Shown in pieces: positions 15,035 to 20,284 of a stretch of DNA of 25,308 nt. This DNA is from a virus: positions 288 through 25,595 of IMG/VR virus record IMGVR_UViG_3300030102_000699. The stretch is one strand, 5' to 3'. The notes under the pieces were generated by a model, which saw only the letters and a program-made list of their open reading frames with translations, did no database searches and had not been told where the DNA came from. The translations under genes and the position numbers were made by a program. The number at the start of each line of letters is the position of its first letter. Position 1 is the first letter of the stretch.

Positions 15035-15075
15035 GTTAAAGTCTCCCTGTATAAAGTGATGCAGGGCGTATCCAT
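15031..15075 (-). CDS. 14-residue mini-gene candidate
   Basis: It is TAATG-coupled to the upstream mini-gene and ATGA-coupled to the 30-residue membrane peptide. The product begins MDTPCITLYR. Its last codons contain the GGAG site of the next gene. It may serve only to carry ribosomes from one frame to the next. Confidence 0.25.
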   Translation of the reverse strand: MDTPCITLYRETLT

Positions 15076-15127
15076 TACGCATTTTTGAGGGGTGTTCTGG
15101 CTGTACTGCACCATTCACCCTGCATCA
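15057..15127 (-). repeat. 10-bp inverted repeat
   Basis: TGATGCAGGG (15057-15066) and CCCTGCATCA (15118-15127) are perfect complements 51 nt apart. The pair encloses the two mini-genes. In RNA it would hide the start of the first mini-gene, so it could act as a translation switch. There is no U-tract, so it is not a terminator. Confidence 0.55.
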
Positions 15128-15128
15128 T
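15075..15128 (-). CDS. 17-residue mini-gene candidate
   Basis: AAGGA lies seven bases before an ATGATG start, an excellent ribosome-binding site. The product begins MMQGEWCSTAR. The stop overlaps the next mini-gene start (TAATG), and the start lies inside one arm of the inverted repeat. The length gives no coding evidence of its own. Confidence 0.3.
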   Translation of the reverse strand: MMQGEWCSTARTPLKNA

Positions 15129-15141
15129 CCCCTATTCCTTT

Positions 15142-15294
15142 CTACTTCCTGTCTTTTGTCATGCTATCAAGATGTTTCTTGATTTCATGCACTTGCATCC
15201 ACGCTTCTTGGAAATGCCACTTGTGCTTACGCACCTGTTTCATGTCCATTGTCTTGCGCTTTTCTGTCTTGCGCTTTGAGTTTGTTGCGGTCAT
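15142..15294 (-). CDS. Small basic helical protein
   Basis: The 50-residue product is rich in Lys, Arg and His, with a repeated SKRKTEKRKT opening and an amphipathic helix (WHFQEAWMQVHEIKKHLDSM). AAGGA precedes the ATG by five bases. The charge suggests nucleic-acid or membrane-surface binding. No family recognised. Confidence 0.55.
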   Translation of the reverse strand: MTATNSKRKTEKRKTMDMKQVRKHKWHFQEAWMQVHEIKKHLDSMTKDRK

Positions 15295-15368
15295 GCTTTT
15301 CCTTTCTCTTTCTGTTAGGCACTACTTGTGTGCGTCTCCTTGAGGATAACATAGCCTTTGCTACTGGA

Positions 15369-15536
15369 TTAACCCTTGAGAACCGCACGAATACCTGCCC
15401 CTACTATTAGCACACCCACTGTGTATGCCGCAAGCGGTACTATACCTGTTGAATAAAGAATATCGTGACCAGACATATATGTCAAGACACTGCCTAACGA
15501 TAGGCACATTACTGTCAATGCTTTTTCTAGTCTCAT
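15369..15536 (-). CDS. Small two-span membrane protein
   Basis: The 55-residue protein has GGAG before its ATG and two hydrophobic stretches (about 6-21 and 31-50) joined by a short polar turn, ending in a basic tail, as in a small hairpin membrane protein. Codons for LTYMSG carry a promoter-like sequence (15457-15485). Role unknown; a membrane-acting early protein is possible. Confidence 0.55.
   Translation of the reverse strand: MRLEKALTVMCLSLGSVLTYMSGHDILYSTGIVPLAAYTVGVLIVGAGIRAVLKG
15457..15485 (-). promoter_or_regulatory. Promoter-like element within a small membrane gene
   Basis: TTGACA (15480-15485), a 17-bp spacer beginning TATAT, then TATTCT (15457-15462) on the leftward strand. 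It is the weakest of three elements that share the TTGACATATAT start, because its -10 box matches only four of six positions. Confidence 0.45.
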
Positions 15537-15597
15537 CTTTTTCTCCCTGCACTTTCTCTGATAAGTTTATGGATATCTTTTCTGCTTCTAAGTATAG

Positions 15598-15831
15598 TCA
15601 TACTATAGCCCTCATATTATTGTCAACTTCCCATGCAGTTACTGTCTCAGCCATACGCACTGCCTCATCCCATGTGTTATGTGACGAAAGATGAAAGCAT
15701 CTGTCTGTAACTTCACTGCATACTTCAAGTGTCCAGCACCCGATGTCCTTGATAATAGTCACCCTGTCCTGACAGTTAGTGCCACGATACACACCCTTGG
15801 TGCCATCTTGTAAGCGAAAATTACTCATCAT
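15598..15831 (-). CDS. Hypothetical protein
   Basis: The 77-residue protein looks like a compact beta-rich domain with a C-terminal helix (WDEAVRMAETVTAWE) and three or four scattered Cys. GGAG lies nine bases before the first of two adjacent ATGs. A TTGACA box sits at its 3' end (15621-15626) but lacks a convincing -10. Function unknown. Confidence 0.6.
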   Translation of the reverse strand: MMSNFRLQDGTKGVYRGTNCQDRVTIIKDIGCWTLEVCSEVTDRCFHLSSHNTWDEAVRMAETVTAWEVDNNMRAIV

Positions 15832-15837
15832 TATTAA

Positions 15838-16182
15838 TTACTCCACCCTAAATATTTCTGTTACGTCAATTTCTATCAGTTCTTCTTTCTTGAATTGCTG
15901 ATAATCTTCATGTAAATCTGCTATACTATCCAGCCATTCATCATAGTGGCAGTGTGTGCAGATATACTCTTTTATAGACAGGCTGTTTGTTTGTACCCCG
16001 TCCATATCCCTGTTGATGTATGCGTGTGCAAATGCCACCGCATCTGCGGCACGGTCTAATCCCTTGATAAGATAGTCCATGCCACCTTTGAATTTCCAAT
16101 ATGCATTACCGTTTGCATAACGCCCATCTTCAGTATGTGCGCCATAGTTTTCCAGTATCTGCGTTGATATTACATATGCCAT
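15838..16182 (-). CDS. Hypothetical protein with a strand-rich N-terminus
   Basis: The 114-residue protein begins MAYVISTQILENYGAH, with a YWKFKGG segment and a helix (DRAADAVAFAHAYI), then an ICTHCHYDEW stretch and an acidic end ending in IDVTEIFRVE. Short phage proteins starting with this kind of VISTQILENYGAH sequence are familiar to me as hypotheticals in marine phages. No enzyme motif seen. Confidence 0.68.
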   Translation of the reverse strand: MAYVISTQILENYGAHTEDGRYANGNAYWKFKGGMDYLIKGLDRAADAVAFAHAYINRDMDGVQTNSLSIKEYICTHCHYDEWLDSIADLHEDYQQFKKEELIEIDVTEIFRVE

Positions 16183-16185
16183 GTG

Positions 16186-16368
16186 TCAATACCCCATGTC
16201 CTGTTTGAAGTTTTCATATAAATCACGCCACGCCTGTTGCATATAATCGTCAAAGACGTGTTGCCTGTCCATTACATATTGGGCAAATTCTTTTTGTTCT
16301 GACCGTTCCATGTATGGGTTGACCCGATACTTACACTCTTGGCGTAAGTTTTCCAACGCATTGTCCAT
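16186..16368 (-). CDS. Small helical hypothetical protein
   Basis: The 60-residue protein is almost wholly helical and polar, with many Gln, Arg and aromatic residues (QYVMDRQHVFDDYMQQAW). GGAG precedes the ATG by eight bases. It ends three bases before the next gene. No family recognised. Confidence 0.6.
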   Translation of the reverse strand: MDNALENLRQECKYRVNPYMERSEQKEFAQYVMDRQHVFDDYMQQAWRDLYENFKQDMGY

Positions 16369-16383
16369 TTGATAATCTCCCTG

Positions 16384-17007
16384 TTACTTTATGCCGTGTA
16401 TTCTGCGCCATGCCACCCATGTCACGGCTTGCAATTCATATGATTTGACCCGCTTGTTCTGATACCTCAGTTTTTTGGCGGCAGTCATGTATGCCTGTTG
16501 TATCTCCCGATATTCCACCTTACCCACGGCAGATTTGTCTGAGGTCAGATTGACACGTTCCATGTACGCAATATTCCTTGCGTGTCCGTCTACTGTACAC
16601 GTGTCCTCTCCCATGATGTTCTCATAGAAACAGGTAGTTTTCTGTCCACTAAGTTTGATTTTCATAGAGTCATAGTCATGGTTTTCTTGCATAATTTCCC
16701 ATGCCTTGACCTTGTTCTGAGTATAGGTGGACACTTTGAAAGAGTCCATATCCTCGCCCCTGATATGATGGTCAATTAGTTCACGTGCATTGCGTATATT
16801 TGTCTCCCACTTGTTGTTGGGTGACAGTGCAGACACTACCCCTGCCGCAAGAAAAGTGGTGATACCGAAATCCTCAGACATCTGTTGACACTCTTTGTGT
16901 GCGTCCAGATACCAGACAATCCCATCACGTTTTTCCTGTGGTGTGGATAGCTTCCAGATAGAAATGATATTTGCAACCATTTCATCCATAGATAATTTGG
17001 TAGCCAT
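16384..17007 (-). CDS. Helical protein resembling HhH DNA-glycosylase-like phage proteins
   Basis: I start at ATG 17007, preceded by GGGAG; an upstream ATG at 17049 has no such site. The 207-residue protein is helical, with an AAGVVSALSPNNKWETNIRNA block, a KVKAWEI helix and then LSGQKTTCFYENIMG followed by CTVDGHARNIAYM. The order of a helix-turn-G-x-K element and a VDxHxxN loop recalls helix-hairpin-helix base-excision glycosylases and their uncharacterised phage and actinobacterial relatives. The catalytic Lys/Asp pair is not clear to me. A role in repairing or modifying DNA is a hypothesis only. Confidence 0.6.
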   Translation of the reverse strand: MATKLSMDEMVANIISIWKLSTPQEKRDGIVWYLDAHKECQQMSEDFGITTFLAAGVVSALSPNNKWETNIRNARELIDHHIRGEDMDSFKVSTYTQNKVKAWEIMQENHDYDSMKIKLSGQKTTCFYENIMGEDTCTVDGHARNIAYMERVNLTSDKSAVGKVEYREIQQAYMTAAKKLRYQNKRVKSYELQAVTWVAWRRIHGIK

Positions 17008-17052
17008 GTTGGTCTCCCTTTTGGTTGTTGGTGTGTATACAAGGCACAACCC

Positions 17053-17082
17053 ACTTTACGTGGATTGCACCCCTAGTGTCAA
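17053..17082 (-). promoter_or_regulatory. Weak promoter-like site
   Basis: TTGACA (17077-17082) on the leftward strand with an 18-bp spacer to TAAAGT (17053-17058). The -35 is exact but the -10 matches only four of six positions. It lies in the 71-bp gap before the glycosylase-like gene. Confidence 0.35.
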
Positions 17083-17444
17083 GCAGCTTTACGTGCCGCC
17101 CACCCTCTAGGTGAACAGGCAAGCTGAGTAATACTGGAAACGTCAAAAGCCCCCATGTCAATTTCATGCGGACGCTTGGACAATTCCTTGTCTACAGCAG
17201 TCATAAGCAATTCAAATGTGCAGATAGAGTGTGACAAAATGCGTCCACCATATTCTGCTTTTAATTGCCTAGCCGCCACCCGACTAGCCTTGTATAAGCG
17301 AGTCTTAGACAGATTAAGCCCTGTCTTTTTCTTATACTTTGTGGCAATACGAGCGAATTTAGCCTGATTGCGTTCAGATAAATTCTGACCTGTCAAGCCT
17401 GTTGACTGTTTCCAATAAGACACCACGAAAGATACATTAGCCAT
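17079..17444 (-). CDS. Basic hypothetical protein, first gene of the leftward unit
   Basis: The 121-residue protein is strongly basic through its first 70 residues (KFARIATKYKKKTGLNLSKTRLYKASRVAARQLK), then helical and more neutral. The charge suggests binding to nucleic acid. It is the first gene after a promoter at 17484-17513, so it is probably among the earliest expressed. GGAG lies in the leader before the ATG. No family recognised. Confidence 0.65.
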   Translation of the reverse strand: MANVSFVVSYWKQSTGLTGQNLSERNQAKFARIATKYKKKTGLNLSKTRLYKASRVAARQLKAEYGGRILSHSICTFELLMTAVDKELSKRPHEIDMGAFDVSSITQLACSPRGWAARKAA

Positions 17445-17483
17445 AATAAAATCTCCTGTTTAGTTGTTGGCTGTGTTAGGCAG

Positions 17484-17513
17484 ATTATGCCTTGTATACA
17501 CACGCAATGTCAA
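17484..17513 (-). promoter_or_regulatory. Main leftward early promoter (predicted)
   Basis: TTGACA (17508-17513) and CATAAT (17484-17489) on the leftward strand with an 18-bp spacer. Transcription would begin near 17476 and reach the first gene after about 30 nt. The -35 box overlaps one arm of a 10-bp inverted repeat, so a bound protein or a hairpin could control it. Confidence 0.72.
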
Positions 17514-17561
17514 GAGGGGCAGTGCTTAACTGTCAAAAGACTAGCGCAATCGCCCCTCTTG
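17511..17561. repeat. 10-bp inverted repeat at the early promoter
   Basis: CAAGAGGGGC (17511-17520) and GCCCCTCTTG (17552-17561) are perfect complements with 31 nt between. The left arm overlaps the -35 box of the early promoter. No U-tract follows on either strand. It may be an operator or the base stem of an RNA element. Confidence 0.7.
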
Positions 17562-18161
17562 TATATGTTACAACCACGCAAGCACCAATTCTGGACTAAA
17601 TACGGTCTATCAGCGAAATATGCCAAGTCATAAGTCAGGCGTCAATTCCTGTGTTTAGACATTACTTGCGTTCCATTTGTAGATTAGGTGTGGCTTGCGT
17701 ATACCGACTTACAGTCACACGGGCTAGACAACAAACAAAACTAGCCCCTTCATTTATCGCCCATCACACTTTGACCACCCGTGGTTTTCTGGTCGCACCT
17801 ATCCTGTCATATGTACACCCCACTTGGTGATGCACACGGTTTCAGGACGGTTTACGCCCTCGCACTATCCCACGTAGCCCGCCCTATAGTCTGGCATGGT
17901 GGATGTTCGCCCAGCTAGACGGATTTCTCCCGTCATGATTGCCTAGTATTATGAGGTCTGCACCTGCGGCTTTTGGGTAACCCGTAACCCTGATATTATG
18001 GTGGCATTTCTGCCCTTAACTGTCAAGCCTGTATCAAGTTGCCGTGGCGATTAGATAAATCAGGCTCTAGAAAACCTAGCAGGAAAACGTGTCTTTTTCC
18101 GTTTCTGGCCAACCGCGTGTTGGTCGCTGTCTTCATGGTTTTATCTTAGCACCAGATAAAA
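17511..18161 (-). ncRNA. Candidate large structured RNA
   Basis: About 650 bp without a credible gene, roughly half G+C in places against AT-rich DNA on the right. Many short hairpins can be read: 18139-18146/18154-18161; 18082-18087/18095-18100; GGCA-GAAA-TGCC at 18003-18014 on the leftward strand; GACGG/CCGTC at 17918-17922/17930-17934, with GAAA at its tip on the same strand; 17720-17726/17741-17747 (GGGCTAG/CTAGCCC); 17511-17520/17552-17561. A long-range helix pairs 17576-17586 with 17687-17700. GAAA tetraloops appear only on the leftward strand. It could be a stand-alone RNA or a long leader. No tRNA or tmRNA pattern was seen. No known family can be assigned by eye. Confidence 0.5.
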
Positions 18162-18240
18162 ACGAAAAACAAGAAAAAAATAAATTATTTTACAAAGCAT
18201 TGTTTTTGTTAAGTTTTTTTATTGGGTATCTGGGGCAGAT
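18162..18240. other. AT-rich segment, possible unwinding region
   Basis: A run of A-rich then T-rich DNA with the inverted pairs AAAAACAA / TTGTTTTT and AAAATAA / TTATTTT. It lies between the divergent units and next to repeats. Easily melted DNA in this position could serve as a replication origin; the sequence alone cannot show this. Confidence 0.35.
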
Positions 18241-18423
18241 TGTTTGTGTTCATGATTAGTTTCTAGTTCGTTCCTGTTTCGTTCTAGTAGAAAATACCAG
18301 CAGGGCAGATAATGAGAACAGAACAAGAACGCTTTACGTGTATATATATGGTGTTTGCTAGGGGGGTATAGTCTGGGCAAAATATATGCACCGATACTAT
18401 CTTTTTACGTGCAATCTTAAAAA
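18241..18423. other. Non-coding stretch without clear features
   Basis: I see no gene here. There is a short pyrimidine-rich part (GTTCGTTCCTGTTTCGTTC near 18268-18286), with a roughly complementary GAACAGAACAAGAACG stretch near 18315-18330, which may form an imperfect stem. No promoter with good boxes was found. Confidence 0.4.
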
Positions 18424-18439
18424 GTTAGTACAAACTAAC
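18424..18439. repeat. 16-bp palindrome, possible operator
   Basis: GTTAGT ACAA ACTAAC: six-base perfect arms around a four-base centre. The size and symmetry fit a dimeric repressor site. No repressor gene is recognised in the window. Confidence 0.5.
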
Positions 18440-18516
18440 ATTTATTCTGCGTCAATTCATATGGTATCAGTTACCGATAGCAGATAAAGTGCTGATTTAA
18501 TTGTCTTTTTAACTTC

Positions 18517-18568
18517 AGGTTGCAAAAACCCTGCCCCATTTTCAGGCATAGGTTGCAAAATCGCCCCA
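18517..18568. repeat. Two-copy iteron-like direct repeat
   Basis: AGGTTGCAAAA occurs at 18517-18527 and 18550-18560, 33 bp apart, about three helical turns. Each copy is followed by GCCCCA (18533-18538 and 18563-18568). TTCAGG precedes or overlaps both copies. Direct repeats on one DNA face are typical of initiator or regulator binding. Confidence 0.5.
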
Positions 18569-18600
18569 ATTCAATGGCTTGGGCGTGAGCCACCCCCCGG

Positions 18601-18612
18601 GTACGTACGTAC
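18601..18612. repeat. 12-bp self-complementary GTAC repeat
   Basis: GTACGTACGTAC is its own reverse complement and follows a CCCCCCGG run. It may be a protein site or simply a short tandem repeat. Confidence 0.45.
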
Positions 18613-18775
18613 ATATACACATAAATACACAGATTAGGAATATTAAGTGTTAACCACAAGGGTAACTGTCAAACATATACACAGCTAGTTGCACAAAAAA
18701 TAGGCAGAATAGGTGGGGGTGTGTGGACTATGCAACACATCTGAACAAAAAGATGTTAAATATATATAAAAGGGG

Positions 18776-18804
18776 TTGACACTTGACCCATTTTTGAGTA
18801 TAAT
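18776..18804 (+). promoter_or_regulatory. Late/rightward promoter, perfect consensus
   Basis: TTGACA (18776-18781), a 17-bp spacer and TATAAT (18799-18804), all exact. A second set overlaps it: TTGACC at 18783-18788, 16 bp, TATAGT at 18805-18810. It lies about 130 bp before the first rightward gene. Confidence 0.82.
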
Positions 18805-18820
18805 TATAGTATAACAAAAC

Positions 18821-18893
18821 ACACTTAAAGTGTATCACTTAAATATTATTAATATTATCTTGTTAAATACACTTACAATGAACACTATAAGTG
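18821..18893. repeat. ACACTT/AAGTGT operator-like motifs in the rightward leader
   Basis: ACACTT-A-AAGTGT (18821-18833) is a 13-bp palindrome just after the promoter. CACTTA recurs at 18836-18841 and 18870-18875, with its complement TAAGTG at 18888-18893. A related TTAAGTGTTAA lies at about 18643-18653. The clustering around one promoter suggests repressor or activator binding. Confidence 0.5.
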
Positions 18894-18934
18894 ACATTGC
18901 TAAGTAATAAGATACGTGCTATAGGATTTTTCCC

Positions 18935-19156
18935 TTGACAAAATCTAAAAAATCAGTAAAACTATACACAGATAATGTACTTGATGCATTTTACGAAGCT
19001 ATACGTACTAACTCATTAGACCGCTTGCATATCCCCCATAGTGATGTCTTTTACGTGCGTCAGGCAGTTGAGGCGCACTACGGGCGTAAGTTCACTCTCA
19101 AGCATGTAGAGGACGCTATGAGAGCAGAGGGATGGAAAGAGCCAAATGAGCCATGA
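18935..19156 (+). CDS. Small hypothetical protein, TTG start
   Basis: The first codon is TTG, with AGGA eight bases before it and a stop (TAA, 18908-18910) closing the frame just upstream, so no ATG alternative covers the conserved-looking part. The 73-residue product is basic and helical (KSKKSVKLYTDNVLDAFYEAI ... HVEDAMRAEGW). The stop is ATGA-coupled to the next gene. It is the first gene after the rightward promoter. No family recognised. Confidence 0.65.
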   Translation: MTKSKKSVKLYTDNVLDAFYEAIRTNSLDRLHIPHSDVFYVRQAVEAHYGRKFTLKHVEDAMRAEGWKEPNEP

Positions 19157-19380
19157 GTTTTACAGCAGTAATAATCGCATGTCACATTGCTAATGCAGAC
19201 ATGTGTATGACAATCACAGACAATCGTGGGCCATATGATACAGAAGATAGGTGCAAAGCACGTATCAGTGAGATGGCACATGACTTGATAAACCTGTGGA
19301 CATCCCAGCGTATGCCTATGGTATTTAAAATGACAAGCTGCGTACATCCAGATACTTTTATAGAGAAGACACATACATAA
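19153..19380 (+). CDS. Small Cys-containing, possibly exported protein
   Basis: The 75-residue protein has a short hydrophobic N-terminus (SFTAVIIACHIANA) that could be a weak signal peptide, then Cys18, Cys33 and Cys63 around DNRGPYDTEDRCKARISEM. Short phage proteins with this GPY...C...R..EM...C layout are known to me as hypotheticals, possibly with a disulfide in the periplasm. Coupled to both neighbours (ATGA and TAATG). Confidence 0.62.
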   Translation: MSFTAVIIACHIANADMCMTITDNRGPYDTEDRCKARISEMAHDLINLWTSQRMPMVFKMTSCVHPDTFIEKTHT

Positions 19381-19682
19381 TGGCTGTAGAATATCGTGGA
19401 ATAAAGTTTCCCGGTTATAATAAACCTATTAAGTCTAATCGCCCCGGTAAGAAGAAAATGGTTCTTGCTAAAGATGGCGATAAAATTCGTTTGATTCATT
19501 TTGGTGCTACAGGCTATGGTCACAACTATAGTGCTGCAGCACGTAAGTCATTCCGTGCGAGACACAAGTGTGACACAGCTACGGACAAACTAAGCGCACG
19601 TTATTGGGCATGTAGAACATTATGGGGTGGTGCAGGTGGAAGCACAAAGTCATCACCAAAATCTCGTAAAGGAAAATACTAA
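19380..19682 (+). CDS. Conserved basic marine-phage protein
   Basis: The 100-residue, Lys/Arg/Gly-rich protein has the pattern KIRLIHFGATGYG, then KSFRARHKCDTATDKLSARYWACRTLW. This is a signature I associate with a widespread family of small marine-phage proteins of unknown function, usually near structural genes. The two Cys and many basic residues suggest a small nucleic-acid or metal-binding fold. TAATG coupling joins it to both neighbours. Confidence 0.75.
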   Translation: MAVEYRGIKFPGYNKPIKSNRPGKKKMVLAKDGDKIRLIHFGATGYGHNYSAAARKSFRARHKCDTATDKLSARYWACRTLWGGAGGSTKSSPKSRKGKY

Positions 19683-20284
19683 TGGCATACAAAGTAAAAA
19701 AGGGCGACACCCTATCGCAGATTGCTAAAAGCAAAGGCGTGACCTTACAGGCACTGTTGGCAGCTAATCCAAATATTAAAAATGCAAATAAGATTCGTGT
19801 TGGTCAGTCTATCAAGATGCCTGACACAAAAAAGATGCCCGGAAGCAAGGGTGGCCCATACGGTCGCTTGTCACAGACAATGATGAACATGTTGGGTATT
19901 GGCAATAAAGATGATGACAAGCAGTCTACAGTTACTACCATTATTCGTAAAGAGGTTAAAGACTCTGGCGCACAGACATCTGCCACACCTAAAAAGGAAA
20001 GGGCAGCAAAAGACAAAAGGTCTGGTCGCAGTGAGATACTGAAGAAAGCAGAACAAGAAAAGAAACGCAAGCAAGCACGTAAACGTCCTGCAGTTCCCGG
20101 TCCAGATGTTGCTGCGGCTAAAGGTGGCATGATGAAGAAGACACAGATGTCAAAAGGTGGCATGGCAAATGGTAAGATGCACATGTACACAGGCGGTGGT
20201 GCTGTAAAAGATAATCTGAATCCCGGTTTAAAAGCATTACAAAAGGAAGCACCAGAAGTAGTAGCTAGAATGCTCAAGAAGTAA
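19682..20284 (+). CDS. LysM-domain protein with a basic, Gly-Gly-Met-containing tail
   Basis: Residues about 3-46 form a clear LysM domain (YKVKKGDTLSQIAKSKGVTL ... NKIRVGQSIKMP), a fold that binds N-acetylglucosamine in peptidoglycan. The rest of the 200 residues is low-complexity and basic, with KGGMMKK, KGGMANGK and TGGGAVK units. There is no signal peptide or hydrolase domain. A virion or lysis-related protein that touches the cell wall is likely; the basic tail is like those in two other proteins of this operon. Confidence 0.78.
   Translation: MAYKVKKGDTLSQIAKSKGVTLQALLAANPNIKNANKIRVGQSIKMPDTKKMPGSKGGPYGRLSQTMMNMLGIGNKDDDKQSTVTTIIRKEVKDSGAQTSATPKKERAAKDKRSGRSEILKKAEQEKKRKQARKRPAVPGPDVAAAKGGMMKKTQMSKGGMANGKMHMYTGGGAVKDNLNPGLKALQKEAPEVVARMLKK

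Noticed and set aside
15361-15552. Leftward 63-residue frame overlapping the two-span membrane gene
   Set aside because: The membrane-protein frame has the properly spaced GGAG site and a plausible topology; this one has neither.
15598-15626. Promoter at 15621 on the leftward strand
   Set aside because: TTGACA is exact, but no -10 box with at least four matches lies at 16-18 bp spacing.
18001-18026. Promoter at 18021 on the leftward strand
   Set aside because: TTGACA is exact, but the nearest -10-like box (CATAAT) is 20 bp away, too far for a usual sigma70 site.
18471-18659. A 62-residue leftward frame with repeated FCNL
   Set aside because: It lies across the direct repeats and GTAC palindrome, has no ribosome-binding site, and its repeated FCNL residues simply come from the DNA repeat.
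17445-18934. tRNA or tmRNA in the intergenic region
   Set aside because: No T-loop consensus (GTTCRANTC) with a matching acceptor stem was seen on either strand; a scan with a tRNA program would settle it.
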